NCBI GenBank assembly: GCA_902802755.1
Contig: CADCNH010000004.1
Coordinates: 1-64,000, forward strand
DNA from: an uncultured Bacteroidota bacterium
GTDB taxonomy: Bacteria; Bacteroidota; Bacteroidia; Bacteroidales; WCHB1-69
Reading direction: 5' to 3'
Length of the DNA: 64,000 nucleotides
Shown: positions 44,329 through 54,505 of the stretch, piece after piece
How the letters are laid out: every line of letters starts with the position of its first letter
How positions within the stretch are numbered: position 1 is the stretch's first letter
Made by a program: the position numbers and the translations under genes
The notes under the pieces: generated by a model
What the model saw: only the letters and a program-made list of their open reading frames with translations
Database searches by the model: none
What the model was told of the DNA's origin: nothing

Positions 44329-46722
44329 TTATTTTTTGATACGCATACCGTAGAAAGAACGGTAAACGAAAATCAGACCGATTACAAAGAAAACAATACC
44401 GATAATCGGTGAGTAGTCGGTGGAAGTGGCGGACAGCTTCATGGCGATAGCGATTTCCACTGCCAGCATACCGAACAAGGTGGAGAACTTGATGATGGGG
44501 TTCAAAGCCACGGATGAGGTGTCTTTGTATGGATCGCCCACGGTATCGCCGATAACGGTGGCAGCGTGCAGGTCGGTGTTCTTCTCTTTCAGGTCAACTT
44601 CAACCACCTTCTTGGCGTTATCCCAAGCACCACCGGCATTGGCCATGTACATAGCCTGGAACAGACCGAATACGGCGATGGAAATCAGGTAAGCCACGAA
44701 GAAGTTAGGATCGAAGAAGGCGAAAGCCAAAGTGAGGCAGAAAATCACAGCGAAGATGTTCCACATACCCTGCTGAGCGTATTTGGTACAAATCTTCACC
44801 ACTGTCTTGGAGTCTTCAATATCCGCTTCACTCTTATCAAGATTCATATTTTTCTTGATGAATTCCACAGCACGGTAAGCACCCGTGGTAACAGCCTGCA
44901 TGGAAGCACCACTGAACCAGTAAATCACAGCACCACCGGTGATGAAACCTAAGATTACAGCGGGATCGGTGAGATTCAGCTGCATCATGCCATTGTTCTT
45001 CAGCAACATGATGATAGCGAAAATCATGGTGGTGGCACCTACCACAGCCGTACCGATGAGCACGGGTTTAGCAGTGGCTTTGAAGGTGTTACCGGCACCA
45101 TCGTTAGCCTCCAGATAGTATTTGCCCATTTCAAAGTCAGGAGTGAAACCGTAGTCTTTTTCAATTTCTGAAGAGATATTCGGAATCTGCTCGATTTGTG
45201 ACAACTCAAATACTGATTGGGCGTTGTCGGTTACCGGTCCATAGCTATCTACAGCGATGGTCACAGGACCCATGCCCAAGAAACCGAAGGCTACCAGACC
45301 GAAGGCGAAAATTGAGGAATATTCGCCGAAGATGTCCAAACCGTTGGAAGCGACCATAACGCCACCGAACATCAGACCTACCATAACCAGACCTTTCCAG
45401 AAGGCGCTGAAGTTACCGGCTACCATACCAGACAGAATGGTGAGGGAGGCACCACCTTCGCGTGAAGCGGTCACTACTTCCTGTACGTGACGGCTGTTGG
45501 AGCTGGTGAAAGCCTTGGTGAATTCGGGAATGATGGCTGCGGCCAAAGTGCCGAAGCTGATGATAGCGGCCAAACGCCACCACAAATCAGGACCGTAGGT
45601 GTCGGAAACAGAGTTGCCATTCAGCAACAGGTAGCTGATGCAGAAGGTTACGATGATAGAAATGATAGAAGTAATCCAAACCAAAGAGGTCAGCGGAGTC
45701 TCGAAATTGAAATTCTTGGAGTTTTTGTATTTGGCCGCTGAGATAGCGTGGTTGATACCGTAAGACAGAACGGAGGTGAACACCATGAGGATACGCATAG
45801 CGAAAATCCAAGCGATCAGGAGAGCCTGAGTGTCAACATTGTTGCCTAATACCAGAATGATAAAGGAGATCAGAGCCACACCAGTCACACCGTAAGTTTC
45901 GAAACCGTCGGCGGTGGGGCCTACGCTGTCGCCGGCATTGTCACCGGTACAGTCGGCAATCACACCAGGGTTACGCGGGTCGTCCTCGCCGATTTTGAAG
46001 ATCACCTTCATCAGGTCGGAACCGATGTCGGCGATTTTGGTGAAGATACCACCAGCGATACGCAAGGCACTGGCACCCAAAGACTCACCAATAGCGAAGC
46101 CGATCAAGCATGCGCCGGCGCTTTCAGCGGGCACAAAGAGCAGGATGATGAGCATCATCACCAACTCGATGGTGATCAGCAACAAACCAACGCTCATACC
46201 GGACTGTAGGGGAATAGAAACCACATCCCAGGGTTTGCCTCTCAGGGAAGCGAAGGAAGTACGGCTATTGGCGTAGGTGTTGATACGGATGCCGAACCAA
46301 GCCACTGCGTAAGAACCTAAGATACCCAGTACGGTCCACAAGAGGATCAGCAGTACCTGAGGTGCGGTTTTGCCACTCAGCACACCAAAGTAGAAAATGA
46401 TGATAGCACCGATGATGGCAAAAAGGATGAGCAGGAACTTGCCCTGTTGCAGCAGGTAGGTCTTGCAGGTTGTGTAGATGGTGTTAGCCACATTGGCCAT
46501 GGCTTTGTGCACGGGGAATTTCTGGATTCTCATGGCCTGGAAGAGACCGAAGAGCAAGCCCAGAATAACGATGATGGAGCCCCAGAGCAGCAGTGCTTTG
46601 GCACTCAGCGCACCGTTAAAAAAGGTGACATCACCGAAATTAGGCAGTGTCAAATCCGCTTCACTCGCAAACATAAAGGCGGGAAGCAGCAGCAACATTA
46701 AAGAGGTTAGGATTTTTTTCAT
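44329..46722 (-). CDS. hppA: Membrane-bound ion-translocating pyrophosphatase
   Basis: This integral membrane enzyme couples pyrophosphate hydrolysis to pumping of H+ or Na+. The 797-residue length and about 16 hydrophobic segments fit. Substrate motifs are visible: GGGIFTK-like AGGIFTKIADIGSDLMK, GEDDPRNPGVIADCTGDNAG (~255-275) and GDTVGDPYKDTSSVALNPII near 730. In the segment GAGNTFKATAK the residue corresponding to the known Ala/Lys switch is Lys, which indicates the potassium-independent type; I infer proton pumping, but this is not decisive. It has a signal-like N-terminus (LLLPAFMFA). It heads a cluster with an outer-membrane protein and waaA. A TAACTTTG box lies upstream at 46815-46808. 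Confidence 0.95.
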   Translation of the reverse strand: MKKILTSLMLLLLPAFMFASEADLTLPNFGDVTFFNGALSAKALLLWGSIIVILGLLFGLFQAMRIQKFPVHKAMANVANTIYTTCKTYLLQQGKFLLILFAIIGAIIIFYFGVLSGKTAPQVLLILLWTVLGILGSYAVAWFGIRINTYANSRTSFASLRGKPWDVVSIPLQSGMSVGLLLITIELVMMLIILLFVPAESAGACLIGFAIGESLGASALRIAGGIFTKIADIGSDLMKVIFKIGEDDPRNPGVIADCTGDNAGDSVGPTADGFETYGVTGVALISFIILVLGNNVDTQALLIAWIFAMRILMVFTSVLSYGINHAISAAKYKNSKNFNFETPLTSLVWITSIISIIVTFCISYLLLNGNSVSDTYGPDLWWRLAAIISFGTLAAAIIPEFTKAFTSSNSRHVQEVVTASREGGASLTILSGMVAGNFSAFWKGLVMVGLMFGGVMVASNGLDIFGEYSSIFAFGLVAFGFLGMGPVTIAVDSYGPVTDNAQSVFELSQIEQIPNISSEIEKDYGFTPDFEMGKYYLEANDGAGNTFKATAKPVLIGTAVVGATTMIFAIIMLLKNNGMMQLNLTDPAVILGFITGGAVIYWFSGASMQAVTTGAYRAVEFIKKNMNLDKSEADIEDSKTVVKICTKYAQQGMWNIFAVIFCLTLAFAFFDPNFFVAYLISIAVFGLFQAMYMANAGGAWDNAKKVVEVDLKEKNTDLHAATVIGDTVGDPYKDTSSVALNPIIKFSTLFGMLAVEIAIAMKLSATSTDYSPIIGIVFFVIGLIFVYRSFYGMRIKK

Positions 46723-46807
46723 AGTTTATAATATTGATTAATACATAATTATAAGCATAGAACAAATTCATCAGGGCATTTTACACGAAAATGCTCAAAT
46801 GAATTTG

Positions 46808-46815
46808 CAAAGTTA
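46808..46815 (-). promoter_or_regulatory. -7 box (TAACTTTG) of the hppA-OMP-waaA unit
   Basis: It matches TAnnTTTG on the minus strand 86 nt before the hppA ATG. The upstream DNA is T-rich and the -33 box is unclear. Confidence 0.5.
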
Positions 46816-46837
46816 AAGTTTTTTTTTGATAATGAAA

Positions 46838-46866
46838 CAAAAAGGGGCGAAAAAAATTCCGCCCCT
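46838..46866 (-). terminator. Rho-independent terminator after ahcY
   Basis: On the minus strand AGGGGCG and CGCCCCT form a 7-bp GC-rich stem around a 10-base loop, followed by a T run. It lies 29 bp after the ahcY stop. Confidence 0.7.
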
Positions 46867-46894
46867 GTATTTTCATGCAATAATTTTAGTGATT

Positions 46895-48304
46895 TTAGTA
46901 CCGATACAAGTCACTCTTGAAAGGACCATTGACAGACACGCCGATGTAGTCGGCTTGCTTCTGGGTGAGCTTGGTCAGCTTGACACCGATTTTGGACAGG
47001 TGCAGACGGGCCACTTCCTCATCAAGTTCTTTGGGCAGGTTGTAAACGCCTACCTTGTAGTCGTGTTGCCACAAGTCGAGCTGGGCCATCACCTGGTTGG
47101 TGAAAGAGTTGCTCATCACGAAGGAGGGGTGACCAGTGGCGCAACCCAGGTTCACCAAACGGCCTTCGGCCAGAATGAAAATAGAATGTCCATCGGGGAA
47201 GATGTACTCATCAACCTGCGGTTTAATGGTGCGTTTGGTAATGTTCTTCTGGCTCTCGAAAGCGCTCACTTGAATTTCGTTGTCGAAATGGCCAATGTTG
47301 CACACGATGGCCTGGTCTCTCATCTTGTTGAGGTGGTCAACGGTAATCACATCGCAGTTGCCGGTGCAGGTGACAAACACATTGCCTTCGTCGAGGGCGT
47401 CTTCCACGGTCTTTACCTCATAGCCTTCCATAGCGGCTTGTAGAGCGCAGATAGGATCGACCTCGGTCACGATGACGCGGGCACCATAGGACTTCATGGA
47501 TTGGGCACAGCCTTTGCCTACGTCGCCATAGCCGCAAACCACCACCACTTTACCGGCCAGCATGATGTCGGTGGCACGTTTGATGCCGTCAGCCAGCGAT
47601 TCGCGGCAGCCGTATTTGTTGTCGAATTTCGATTTGGTCACCGAGTCGTTGACATTGATGGCAGGGAAGAGCAATTCGCCCTGCTCCATCATCTGGTACA
47701 GACGGTGTACACCCGTGGTGGTCTCCTCAGACACACCCTTAATGTCTTTAATCATGCGGTGCCAGCGTTGCGGGTCTTCTTTCAATAATTCTTTCAAGGT
47801 ATTGAAAACCACGGCCTGTTCGTGCGATTCAGGAGTTTTGTCCAGAATAGAGGCATCCTCTTCAGCTTTGAAGCCGGTGTGAATCAACAAGGTAGCGTCG
47901 CCACCGTCGTCCACGATGAGGTTCGGGCCTTTGCCACCGGGGAAGGAGAGGGCCTGGTTGGTGCACCACCAGTAGTCTTCCAGCGATTCGCCTTTCCAAG
48001 CGAAAACGGAAACGCCGGCGGCGGCGATGGCGGCGGCGGCGTGGTCTTGGGTGGAGAAGATATTGCAGCTGCACCATCTCACCTCGGCGCCCAAATGCAC
48101 CAAGGTCTCAATTAATACAGCGGTTTGGATGGTCATGTGCAGGGAGCCGGTGATACGGACACCTTTCAGGGGTTTGCTGTCTCCGTATTTCTCGCGCAAA
48201 GCGATCAAACCGGGCATTTCTTTTTGGGAAACCTCAATGTCTTTGCGTCCCAATTCCGCCAGACTCATGTCGGCGACTTTGTACTTCAATTCGTAATCAG
48301 TCAT
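46895..48304 (-). CDS. ahcY: Adenosylhomocysteinase (S-adenosylhomocysteine hydrolase)
   Basis: This NAD+-dependent enzyme splits S-adenosylhomocysteine to adenosine and homocysteine, relieving inhibition of methyltransferases. With the ATG at 48304 it is ~469 residues, the normal bacterial length. Motifs are [19 protein letters not shown] near 45, [20 protein letters not shown] near 80-99, and [19 protein letters not shown] near 215. The NAD-binding loop is [31 protein letters not shown] near 250-280, and [14 protein letters not shown] [14 protein letters not shown] is near 390. An earlier in-frame ATG at 48343 would add a non-conserved stretch that overlaps the TATCTTTG box at 48348-48341. 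Cytoplasmic, tetrameric in known relatives. Confidence 0.97.
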   Translation of the reverse strand: MTDYELKYKVADMSLAELGRKDIEVSQKEMPGLIALREKYGDSKPLKGVRITGSLHMTIQTAVLIETLVHLGAEVRWCSCNIFSTQDHAAAAIAAAGVSVFAWKGESLEDYWWCTNQALSFPGGKGPNLIVDDGGDATLLIHTGFKAEEDASILDKTPESHEQAVVFNTLKELLKEDPQRWHRMIKDIKGVSEETTTGVHRLYQMMEQGELLFPAINVNDSVTKSKFDNKYGCRESLADGIKRATDIMLAGKVVVVCGYGDVGKGCAQSMKSYGARVIVTEVDPICALQAAMEGYEVKTVEDALDEGNVFVTCTGNCDVITVDHLNKMRDQAIVCNIGHFDNEIQVSAFESQKNITKRTIKPQVDEYIFPDGHSIFILAEGRLVNLGCATGHPSFVMSNSFTNQVMAQLDLWQHDYKVGVYNLPKELDEEVARLHLSKIGVKLTKLTQKQADYIGVSVNGPFKSDLYRY

Positions 48305-48340
48305 AATAATTCTGTTTAAATTCATAAATAAATACGGCGG

Positions 48341-48378
48341 CAAAGATACGAAAAAAGACCGCCATTTGGCGGTCTTTT
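48341..48378 (-). terminator. rpsU terminator with the ahcY -7 box next to it
   Basis: An 11-bp or longer stem (AAAAGACCGCC with GGCGGTCTTTT) around a short ATTT loop spans 48349-48378 and has a T run on both sides; it ends rpsU transcription on the minus strand. The ahcY -7 box TATCTTTG lies directly downstream at 48348-48341. Confidence 0.7.
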
Positions 48379-48402
48379 TTTCTTTTTTTATGAGCTTTGC
48401 TA

Positions 48403-48600
48403 TTATTTGTCAGCTTCTTTGGATTGAAGTTGCTGTACATAGATAGCTTTCAGCTTCTGCTCCCTTTTGAGGACACTGGGTTTCGTAAATTTCTGTCTTG
48501 CGCGCAATTCACGTACAACACCGGTTTTCTCAAATTTTCTTTTCAGTTTTTTCAGCGCTCTTTCAATGGTTTCGCCTTCTTTAACGGGAACAACGATCAT
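48403..48600 (-). CDS. rpsU: 30S ribosomal protein S21
   Basis: The 65-residue protein begins [20 protein letters not shown], the standard S21 start, and has the conserved basic segment [21 protein letters not shown] then VLKREQK. S21 binds near the 3' end of 16S rRNA on the small-subunit platform. In Bacteroidetes it has been linked to sequestering of the anti-Shine-Dalgarno region, which fits the weak ribosome binding sites of this window. It is monocistronic, with a TATTTTTG box at 48658-48651 and a terminator downstream. Confidence 0.97.
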   Translation of the reverse strand: MIVVPVKEGETIERALKKLKRKFEKTGVVRELRARQKFTKPSVLKREQKLKAIYVQQLQSKEADK

Positions 48601-48650
48601 AAAAAATACCTCTTTCTTTTAAAAGTTAATACTATAATTTTTTGGGGCTG

Positions 48651-48658
48651 CAAAAATA
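48651..48658 (-). promoter_or_regulatory. -7 box (TATTTTTG) for rpsU
   Basis: It matches TAnnTTTG on the minus strand 51 nt before the rpsU ATG. Confidence 0.5.
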
Positions 48659-48687
48659 CACAAATTTTTTGATATGATGTACTTTTA

Positions 48688-48746
48688 TTAATTAGCAAAT
48701 TAGTAAATTAGTTAATGTGCTAATTATCAATATGCTAAAGTGTTAA
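48688..48746. repeat. Intergenic TTAGCAAATTAGTAAATTAG array
   Basis: Degenerate copies of AATTAGCAAA, TTAGTTAATG and TGTGCTAATT fill the divergent gap between rpsU and the DUF4340 gene. Confidence 0.7.
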
Positions 48747-48814
48747 TTATTTTTCTTGTTGTTTCCATATTTTCCACGTCCATTCATTTAATTGTGTGCT
48801 CGAAATTCAGATAA

Positions 48815-48847
48815 TTGTGTTTATCTCGAAAAATTCCCGTAATTTTG
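48815..48847 (+). promoter_or_regulatory. Promoter of the DUF4340-ribD-IMPACT operon
   Basis: TTG at 48815-48817 and TAATTTTG at 48840-48847 are 22 bases apart. The first ATG (48869) is 21 nt downstream. Confidence 0.65.
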
Positions 48848-48868
48848 CACTCCCAAAATTCATACACT

Positions 48869-49936
48869 ATGAAGAAAAACACATTATATATCATTATCGC
48901 TGCGTTGCTGGTCGTGGCAGCCATTGTGGCGGTGCTGTTCAAAACCGGTGTCATCAAAACCTCCGACGACCATCTGTCATTCGATGCATTCGCCGTCAAA
49001 GACACCAACAACATTACCAAAATCTTTTTGGCGGATATGCAAGGAGAATATGTGCTGTTGCAACGCACCAATGCCGGTTGGGTGGTGCAGGACAGTATCG
49101 GGGTCATGAAACCTATCATGGAGGAATTTCTGACTACTATCGCCAGCTTGTCCGTTAAGCAGGTGGTGCCCAAGACTGGCCAAAGCACTATTAACAAGGT
49201 GCTTTCCACGAGTGCCATTAAGGTGGATATTTACCAAACCAAGCCTAAATTCAAACTCTTCGGTATGGAATTTGGAGTGAAAGAGCGCAAAACCAAAACC
49301 TATTATATGGGTCCGGCCACGATGGATAATCTGTCGAATTTCGCCTTGTTGGAAGGTTCTGAAGACCCGTATATCGTTTATGTGCCCGGTTTCAGAGGTT
49401 TCGCCACCCCGATTTATTCCACCAACTATGCCGATTGGATTAACCATGATATCTATCAGACCAAAATCACTCGTATCCAAACAGCAGAATTTGTTGATGT
49501 TGAGCATCCTGAAGAATCTTTCAAAGCGGTGAAAACGGGTGCCCGCTTCTTCGATTTATATGATTATCAAAACCAGAAAGTGGTAGGGTATGATACTTTG
49601 AAACTGATTGATATGCTTTCGGAGTTCAGAGATAAGAATTTCGAGGATATTGTGCTTTCTTTCACGCCTGAAAAAATTGATTCCATATACCGCACCCAGC
49701 ATTTCAAAACCATCAGTATCACTGATTTAGAGGGAAACACGACCACCATGGAACTGTGCTATAAACTGAACCCTGAAGAGCAGGAAGATGGAACTGTGGT
49801 GATGGAAGCTGATGAGGATAATTTCTATGGTATCATCAATCATAATTACCAGAATATCTATCTGTGCCAATTCTACCACTTCGACAGGCAGATTCAACCA
49901 CTCTCTTATTTCACCAAGGCAAGACTTCAAAAATAA
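48869..49936 (+). CDS. DUF4340 domain-containing membrane-anchored protein
   Basis: The ~355-residue protein has one N-terminal membrane helix (LYIIIAALLVVAAIVAVLF, ~5-23). The rest is a predicted periplasmic beta-rich region with repeated domain-like units: ITKIFLADMQGEYVLLQRTN, GWVVQDSIGVMKPIMEEFLTTI, KTKTYYMGPATMDNLSNFALLEG, and PYIVYVPGFRGFATPIYS. This is the DUF4340 pattern, known next to gliding or ABC-type GldG systems in Bacteroidetes; function is unknown. I choose the ATG at 48869; an upstream ATG at 48815 would include the promoter. ribD follows 6 bp after its stop. Confidence 0.85.
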   Translation: MKKNTLYIIIAALLVVAAIVAVLFKTGVIKTSDDHLSFDAFAVKDTNNITKIFLADMQGEYVLLQRTNAGWVVQDSIGVMKPIMEEFLTTIASLSVKQVVPKTGQSTINKVLSTSAIKVDIYQTKPKFKLFGMEFGVKERKTKTYYMGPATMDNLSNFALLEGSEDPYIVYVPGFRGFATPIYSTNYADWINHDIYQTKITRIQTAEFVDVEHPEESFKAVKTGARFFDLYDYQNQKVVGYDTLKLIDMLSEFRDKNFEDIVLSFTPEKIDSIYRTQHFKTISITDLEGNTTTMELCYKLNPEEQEDGTVVMEADEDNFYGIINHNYQNIYLCQFYHFDRQIQPLSYFTKARLQK

Positions 49937-49942
49937 GTGCCG

Positions 49943-50908
49943 ATGACTCGTGATGAAGTCTATATGTCGCGTTGCCTGCAATTAGCCGCACTCGGTTTGG
50001 GTAAAGTGCAACCCAATCCTATGGTGGGAGCGGTCATTGTGCATCAGGACAAGATAATAGGGGAGGGCTGGCATCGCCAGTATGGCCAGGCACATGCGGA
50101 AATCAACGCTTTCGCTTCGGTAAAGCAATCCGAATTGCTGAAAGAATCCACGATGTACGTGAGTCTGGAGCCGTGTTCCCATTTCGGCAAAACACCGCCT
50201 TGTGCCGATGCCATTATCCGCTATGGTGTTCCTAAGGTGGTGATTGGTACTGTAGATAGCAATGCAAAAGTGAATGGTGGAGGTATTAAAAAGCTACAAG
50301 ACGCAGGAATAGAGGTGGTTACGGGTGTGTTGGCCGACCAGTGCAAAGAACTCAACCGGCGTTTTTTCACTTACCATGAGCAAAAACGTCCTTATGTCAT
50401 TCTTAAATGGGCCATGACCCGCAACGGTTACATGGACATTGACCGCCAACAGAATCCTGCCGGTCAATATTGGATTACTAATCATGAGCTGAAAACCATT
50501 GTCCACCAATGGCGTAGCGAGGAAGACGCCATTTTGGTGGGCTATAACACTATGGTTAATGACAAACCGCAACTGACGACACGGTTGTTTCCGGGGAAAG
50601 ATCCTCAGCGTTATGTATGTCAGAGAAATCCCGAAAATTCCGAATCAGATTATTATCAACAAATTCCTGAAAACCCCGCTGAGGCATTGCAGCAGCTGTA
50701 TGAGCAGAAAATCCAGTCGGTAATTGTGGAAGGCGGTCGCAAAACCCTGCAACGCTTTATCGACAGTGGTTTGTGGGATGAAGCTCGTATTCTAATAGGT
50801 GACCAGCTGTGGGAGTCGGGTGTGAAAGCCCCCTTGCTCGACGGCATTTGCGTCAAGGAAGAAATTATTCATCATAATACCATCCGATATGTTCGAAGAC
50901 ACCTATAA
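49943..50908 (+). CDS. ribD: Riboflavin biosynthesis protein RibD (deaminase/reductase)
   Basis: RibD carries out two consecutive steps of riboflavin synthesis: deamination of the pyrimidine ring and NADPH reduction of the ribose. The ~321-residue protein has the N-terminal deaminase zinc site HAEINAF (~52-58) and LEPCSHFGKTPPCADAIIRYGV (~76-97). The C-terminal reductase domain has RPYVILKWAMTRNGYMD (~150), WRSEEDAILVGYNTMVNDKPQLTTRL (~195-220) and VIVEGGRKTLQRFIDSGLWDE (~270-290). The reductase domain is slightly short (typical RibD ~360 residues). I prefer ATG 49943 to the GTG at 49937. It overlaps the next gene by 20 bases. Other rib genes are not in this window. Confidence 0.94.
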   Translation: MTRDEVYMSRCLQLAALGLGKVQPNPMVGAVIVHQDKIIGEGWHRQYGQAHAEINAFASVKQSELLKESTMYVSLEPCSHFGKTPPCADAIIRYGVPKVVIGTVDSNAKVNGGGIKKLQDAGIEVVTGVLADQCKELNRRFFTYHEQKRPYVILKWAMTRNGYMDIDRQQNPAGQYWITNHELKTIVHQWRSEEDAILVGYNTMVNDKPQLTTRLFPGKDPQRYVCQRNPENSESDYYQQIPENPAEALQQLYEQKIQSVIVEGGRKTLQRFIDSGLWDEARILIGDQLWESGVKAPLLDGICVKEEIIHHNTIRYVRRHL

Positions 50909-51485
50909 AACCATTGCCGGACCGTCGGAAGGAATCTACCGTGAAAAGGGCAGTAAATTCATTGCCTTGGCTTTTCCTGTGGAAACAGAAGCAGAGATTA
51001 AGGAGAAGCTGGCCGAAATCCAGAAGCAGTATTTTGATGCCCGCCATCATTGTTATAGCTATATTTTGGGTCCCAATAAGGATGCATACCGCCTTAACGA
51101 CAATGGAGAGCCGTCGGGCACGGCGGGAAGGCCTATCCATGGTCAGTTGTTGTCCAAAGATTTGACGAACACGCTGGTGATTGTGGTCCGCTATTTCGGG
51201 GGTATCAAGTTGGGGGTCAGTGGTTTGATTAATGCCTACAAAACTGCCGCCAAGGATGCTTTGGATAATGCTACGATTATTGAGAAAACAGTGGATGAAA
51301 CCTACAAAGTCAGTTTTGATTACAGCGTGATGAATAGTGTGATGCAGCTGCTCAAAGATCCATATGTCAGTATTTTAGGTCAGGGTTATGAAGACCGTTA
51401 TTTGATTACTTTTAAAATCAGAAGGCGTGAAGCAGACCGCATTGTCACAGCCTTGAAAAAAATCAACACGGTGACAGTGGAATAA
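50889..51485 (+). CDS. YigZ/IMPACT family protein
   Basis: The 198-residue protein has the IMPACT (UPF0029) N-terminal domain: EKGSKFIALAFPVETEAEIK near 18-37, ARHHCYSYILG near 52, the signature DNGEPSGTAGRPIHGQL near 74-90, and VVRYFGGIKLGVSGLINAYK near 100-119. A C-terminal domain typical of YigZ (FDYSVMNSVMQLLKD onward) follows. YigZ-type proteins are widespread; the role is uncertain, with translation or ribosome-related roles suggested for relatives. The start overlaps ribD by 20 bases, so expression is coupled. Confidence 0.92.
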   Translation: MFEDTYKTIAGPSEGIYREKGSKFIALAFPVETEAEIKEKLAEIQKQYFDARHHCYSYILGPNKDAYRLNDNGEPSGTAGRPIHGQLLSKDLTNTLVIVVRYFGGIKLGVSGLINAYKTAAKDALDNATIIEKTVDETYKVSFDYSVMNSVMQLLKDPYVSILGQGYEDRYLITFKIRRREADRIVTALKKINTVTVE

Positions 51486-51542
51486 CTTACTTCCTCCTTT
51501 TCTGAGAAGGGGCATATCCCGTCTATACAATAAAATTATACA

Positions 51543-51576
51543 TTGGTGTATAATTCGAGAAATTTTTCTATCTTTG
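51543..51576 (+). promoter_or_regulatory. Promoter of guaB
   Basis: TTG at 51543-51545 and TATCTTTG at 51569-51576 are 23 bases apart. The guaB ATG is 36 nt after the -7 box. Confidence 0.6.
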
Positions 51577-51600
51577 CACGAAATTTTTTTCGAGTATTAA

Positions 51601-53088
<1,488 letters not shown>

Positions 53089-53104
53089 TTTTTCACTAAA
53101 TATC

Positions 53105-53138
53105 AAAAAAAACGCACCGTTAAGGTGCGTTTTTTTTC
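53105..53138 (+). terminator. Rho-independent terminator after guaB
   Basis: AAAAACGCACC and GGTGCGTTTTT form a long stem around a GTTAA loop, followed by a T run. It is 17 bp after the stop codon and may also act on the minus strand. Confidence 0.85.
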
Positions 53139-53201
53139 TGTATTGTTAAAGTCTTTTATAAAGCTAAAGAACAAACTACAGTACTATTCAATTCAGAAAT
53201 G

Positions 53202-53423
53202 TTACATCTTGCAATCGATCTGCTTAAGATCGGCTCCGATTGCTGCATAGTGTTGTTCCAATTCTTTATTTTTAGCGCCACATTCAGTGTGTGAGATTTT
53301 ACCATAAGCGTATGACGATGATTGACCGTCTTTCAGTGTAACGGTGCAGTTGCATTCTTTGTGACAAGAGGTGAAGCCTAAAACCAAAGCTCCCATTGCT
53401 AAGATACATACTAACTTTTTCAT
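53202..53423 (-). CDS. Small cysteine-rich lipoprotein
   Basis: I recognise no family. The 73-residue product has a lipoprotein signal (LVCILAMGALVLGFTSC, lipobox Cys ~20). A short domain follows with CNC, another Cys near 50 (HTECGAKNKELEQ) and one at the C-terminus (QIDCKM). I choose the ATG at 53423, since the longer frame adds 58 non-conserved residues without a signal. It is the last gene of a minus-strand group with the next lipoprotein and the SPOR protein. Outer or inner membrane anchoring is not certain. Confidence 0.75.
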   Translation of the reverse strand: MKKLVCILAMGALVLGFTSCHKECNCTVTLKDGQSSSYAYGKISHTECGAKNKELEQHYAAIGADLKQIDCKM

Positions 53424-53475
53424 AGTTTTCGTTTTTAAATTATTAATTGAATTAAGTTTGAAAGAATAATCGTAA

Positions 53476-53970
53476 TTATAATGCGATTTCGGCTTTGAAT
53501 TTGAGTCTGTCGGGATGACTTGCAATATAGTCAAGGAACTGGCTTTTTGAGGAAAATGTGTTCGTATTATCATCTTGGGTGTGTTGTTGAACACCATTTT
53601 TCGTGTAGTAGATAACGGGAAGACCTCCGAAAACTATAGTGCCGTCAGGAAGTTCACTTTCATTATAAGTGATGGTACCTTCGATTTTGGCGGTAAACGG
53701 AGATTTAACCTCAAAAGAAGTGGAAGCCCATCCGGGACTGACATTGGTTACATTTACCGTTTCCCCTTTGGCATTTACATAACTGAGATTGTAATGAAAA
53801 CAAGAGGAGATTTGCTGGGGTGTCGGCATTCCTGTAGTGGGAAACATACTTGTTTCCATTTTATATTGGATTGGGATCGTTTTGTTAGAATTATTATTTT
53901 CTTTTTTGCAACTGGTGAAAGCAATTAATACACTCAAAACGATGGTGATTGATAACAGTACTTTTTTCAT
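53476..53970 (-). CDS. Lipoprotein of unknown function
   Basis: The 164-residue protein has a lipoprotein signal (LLSITIVLSVLIAFTSC, Cys ~21) followed by a Lys/Asn linker (KKENNNSNK). A beta-rich region contains NLSYVNAKGETVNVTNVSPG and WASTSFEVKSPFTAKIEGTI. No named domain is recognised. The gene sits 24 bp after the SPOR gene and 52 bp before the small lipoprotein gene on the same strand, so the three likely share a transcript. Confidence 0.78.
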   Translation of the reverse strand: MKKVLLSITIVLSVLIAFTSCKKENNNSNKTIPIQYKMETSMFPTTGMPTPQQISSCFHYNLSYVNAKGETVNVTNVSPGWASTSFEVKSPFTAKIEGTITYNESELPDGTIVFGGLPVIYYTKNGVQQHTQDDNTNTFSSKSQFLDYIASHPDRLKFKAEIAL

Positions 53971-53994
53971 GTTTTTTTTATTTATGGTTGATTT

Positions 53995-54381
53995 TTATAT
54001 TTCCCTGAAAGAAATTTTGTCTTTGGTGATAAATGCGCCGGGGAATTGTCCCTGAATCTTCATCAGGAAGCGATAGGCATCGATACGGTTCTTGAAATTG
54101 CCCACACGCACGCGGAATGTCGGTTCTGTGTAAGACAAATAAGCGGAAACATCGGGATAGGAACCTTTGAATTCATTATACACTTTTTGTGCCCCGTTTT
54201 TAGTGGAAACCGCTACCAGCTGTATGCGGTATCCTTCAATATATTTCACTGATTTCCATGCGTTTTCGTAAGCATTACTGATGCTGTCGATAACAGGTTC
54301 CTTATCGTAGCGGACTTGGATTTGTCCGAACAGCAAGGCATTCATGCCGAGGAGTATTAGGATGAGTACAAGGCGTTTCAT
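53995..54381 (-). CDS. SPOR domain-containing exported protein
   Basis: With the ATG at 54381 the protein is ~128 residues. It has a signal peptide (LVLILILLGMNALLFGQ, ~4-20), a short linker, and a C-terminal SPOR domain (YRIQLVAVSTKNGAQKVYNE near 50, TFRVRVGNFKNRIDAYRFLM near 89-108). SPOR domains bind denuded septal glycan strands of peptidoglycan, so a periplasmic cell-division or wall role is expected. A longer in-frame start at 54444 would have a TATTTTTG box (54403-54396) inside it and is rejected. Confidence 0.85.
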   Translation of the reverse strand: MKRLVLILILLGMNALLFGQIQVRYDKEPVIDSISNAYENAWKSVKYIEGYRIQLVAVSTKNGAQKVYNEFKGSYPDVSAYLSYTEPTFRVRVGNFKNRIDAYRFLMKIQGQFPGAFITKDKISFREI

Positions 54382-54395
54382 CTCAAATTTTTTTG

Positions 54396-54403
54396 CAAAA
54401 ATA
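54396..54403 (-). promoter_or_regulatory. -7 box (TATTTTTG) of the SPOR-lipoprotein group
   Basis: It matches TAnnTTTG on the minus strand, 15 nt before the ATG at 54381, giving a very short leader. Confidence 0.55.
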
Positions 54404-54444
54404 CACAAATTTCCCAAAATACATACAAATTGTGCTGAAGTCAA

Positions 54445-54476
54445 GAAAAAAGGGAGTACCTTCCGGCACCCCCTTG
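54445..54476 (-). terminator. Rho-independent terminator after the second giant gene
   Basis: On the minus strand CAAGGGGGTGCC, loop GGAA, and GGTACTCCCTT form a stem with two mismatches, followed by a T run (TTTTTTCTTG). It lies about 30 bp after the stop codon. Confidence 0.75.
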
Positions 54477-54505
54477 AATAATATCACATTGTAATGACTG
54501 ATTTA

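Noticed and set aside
46895..48304. SAH or SAM riboswitch upstream of ahcY
   Set aside because: The space before the start codon contains only the -7 box and the rpsU terminator. There is no room or sequence for a known riboswitch fold.
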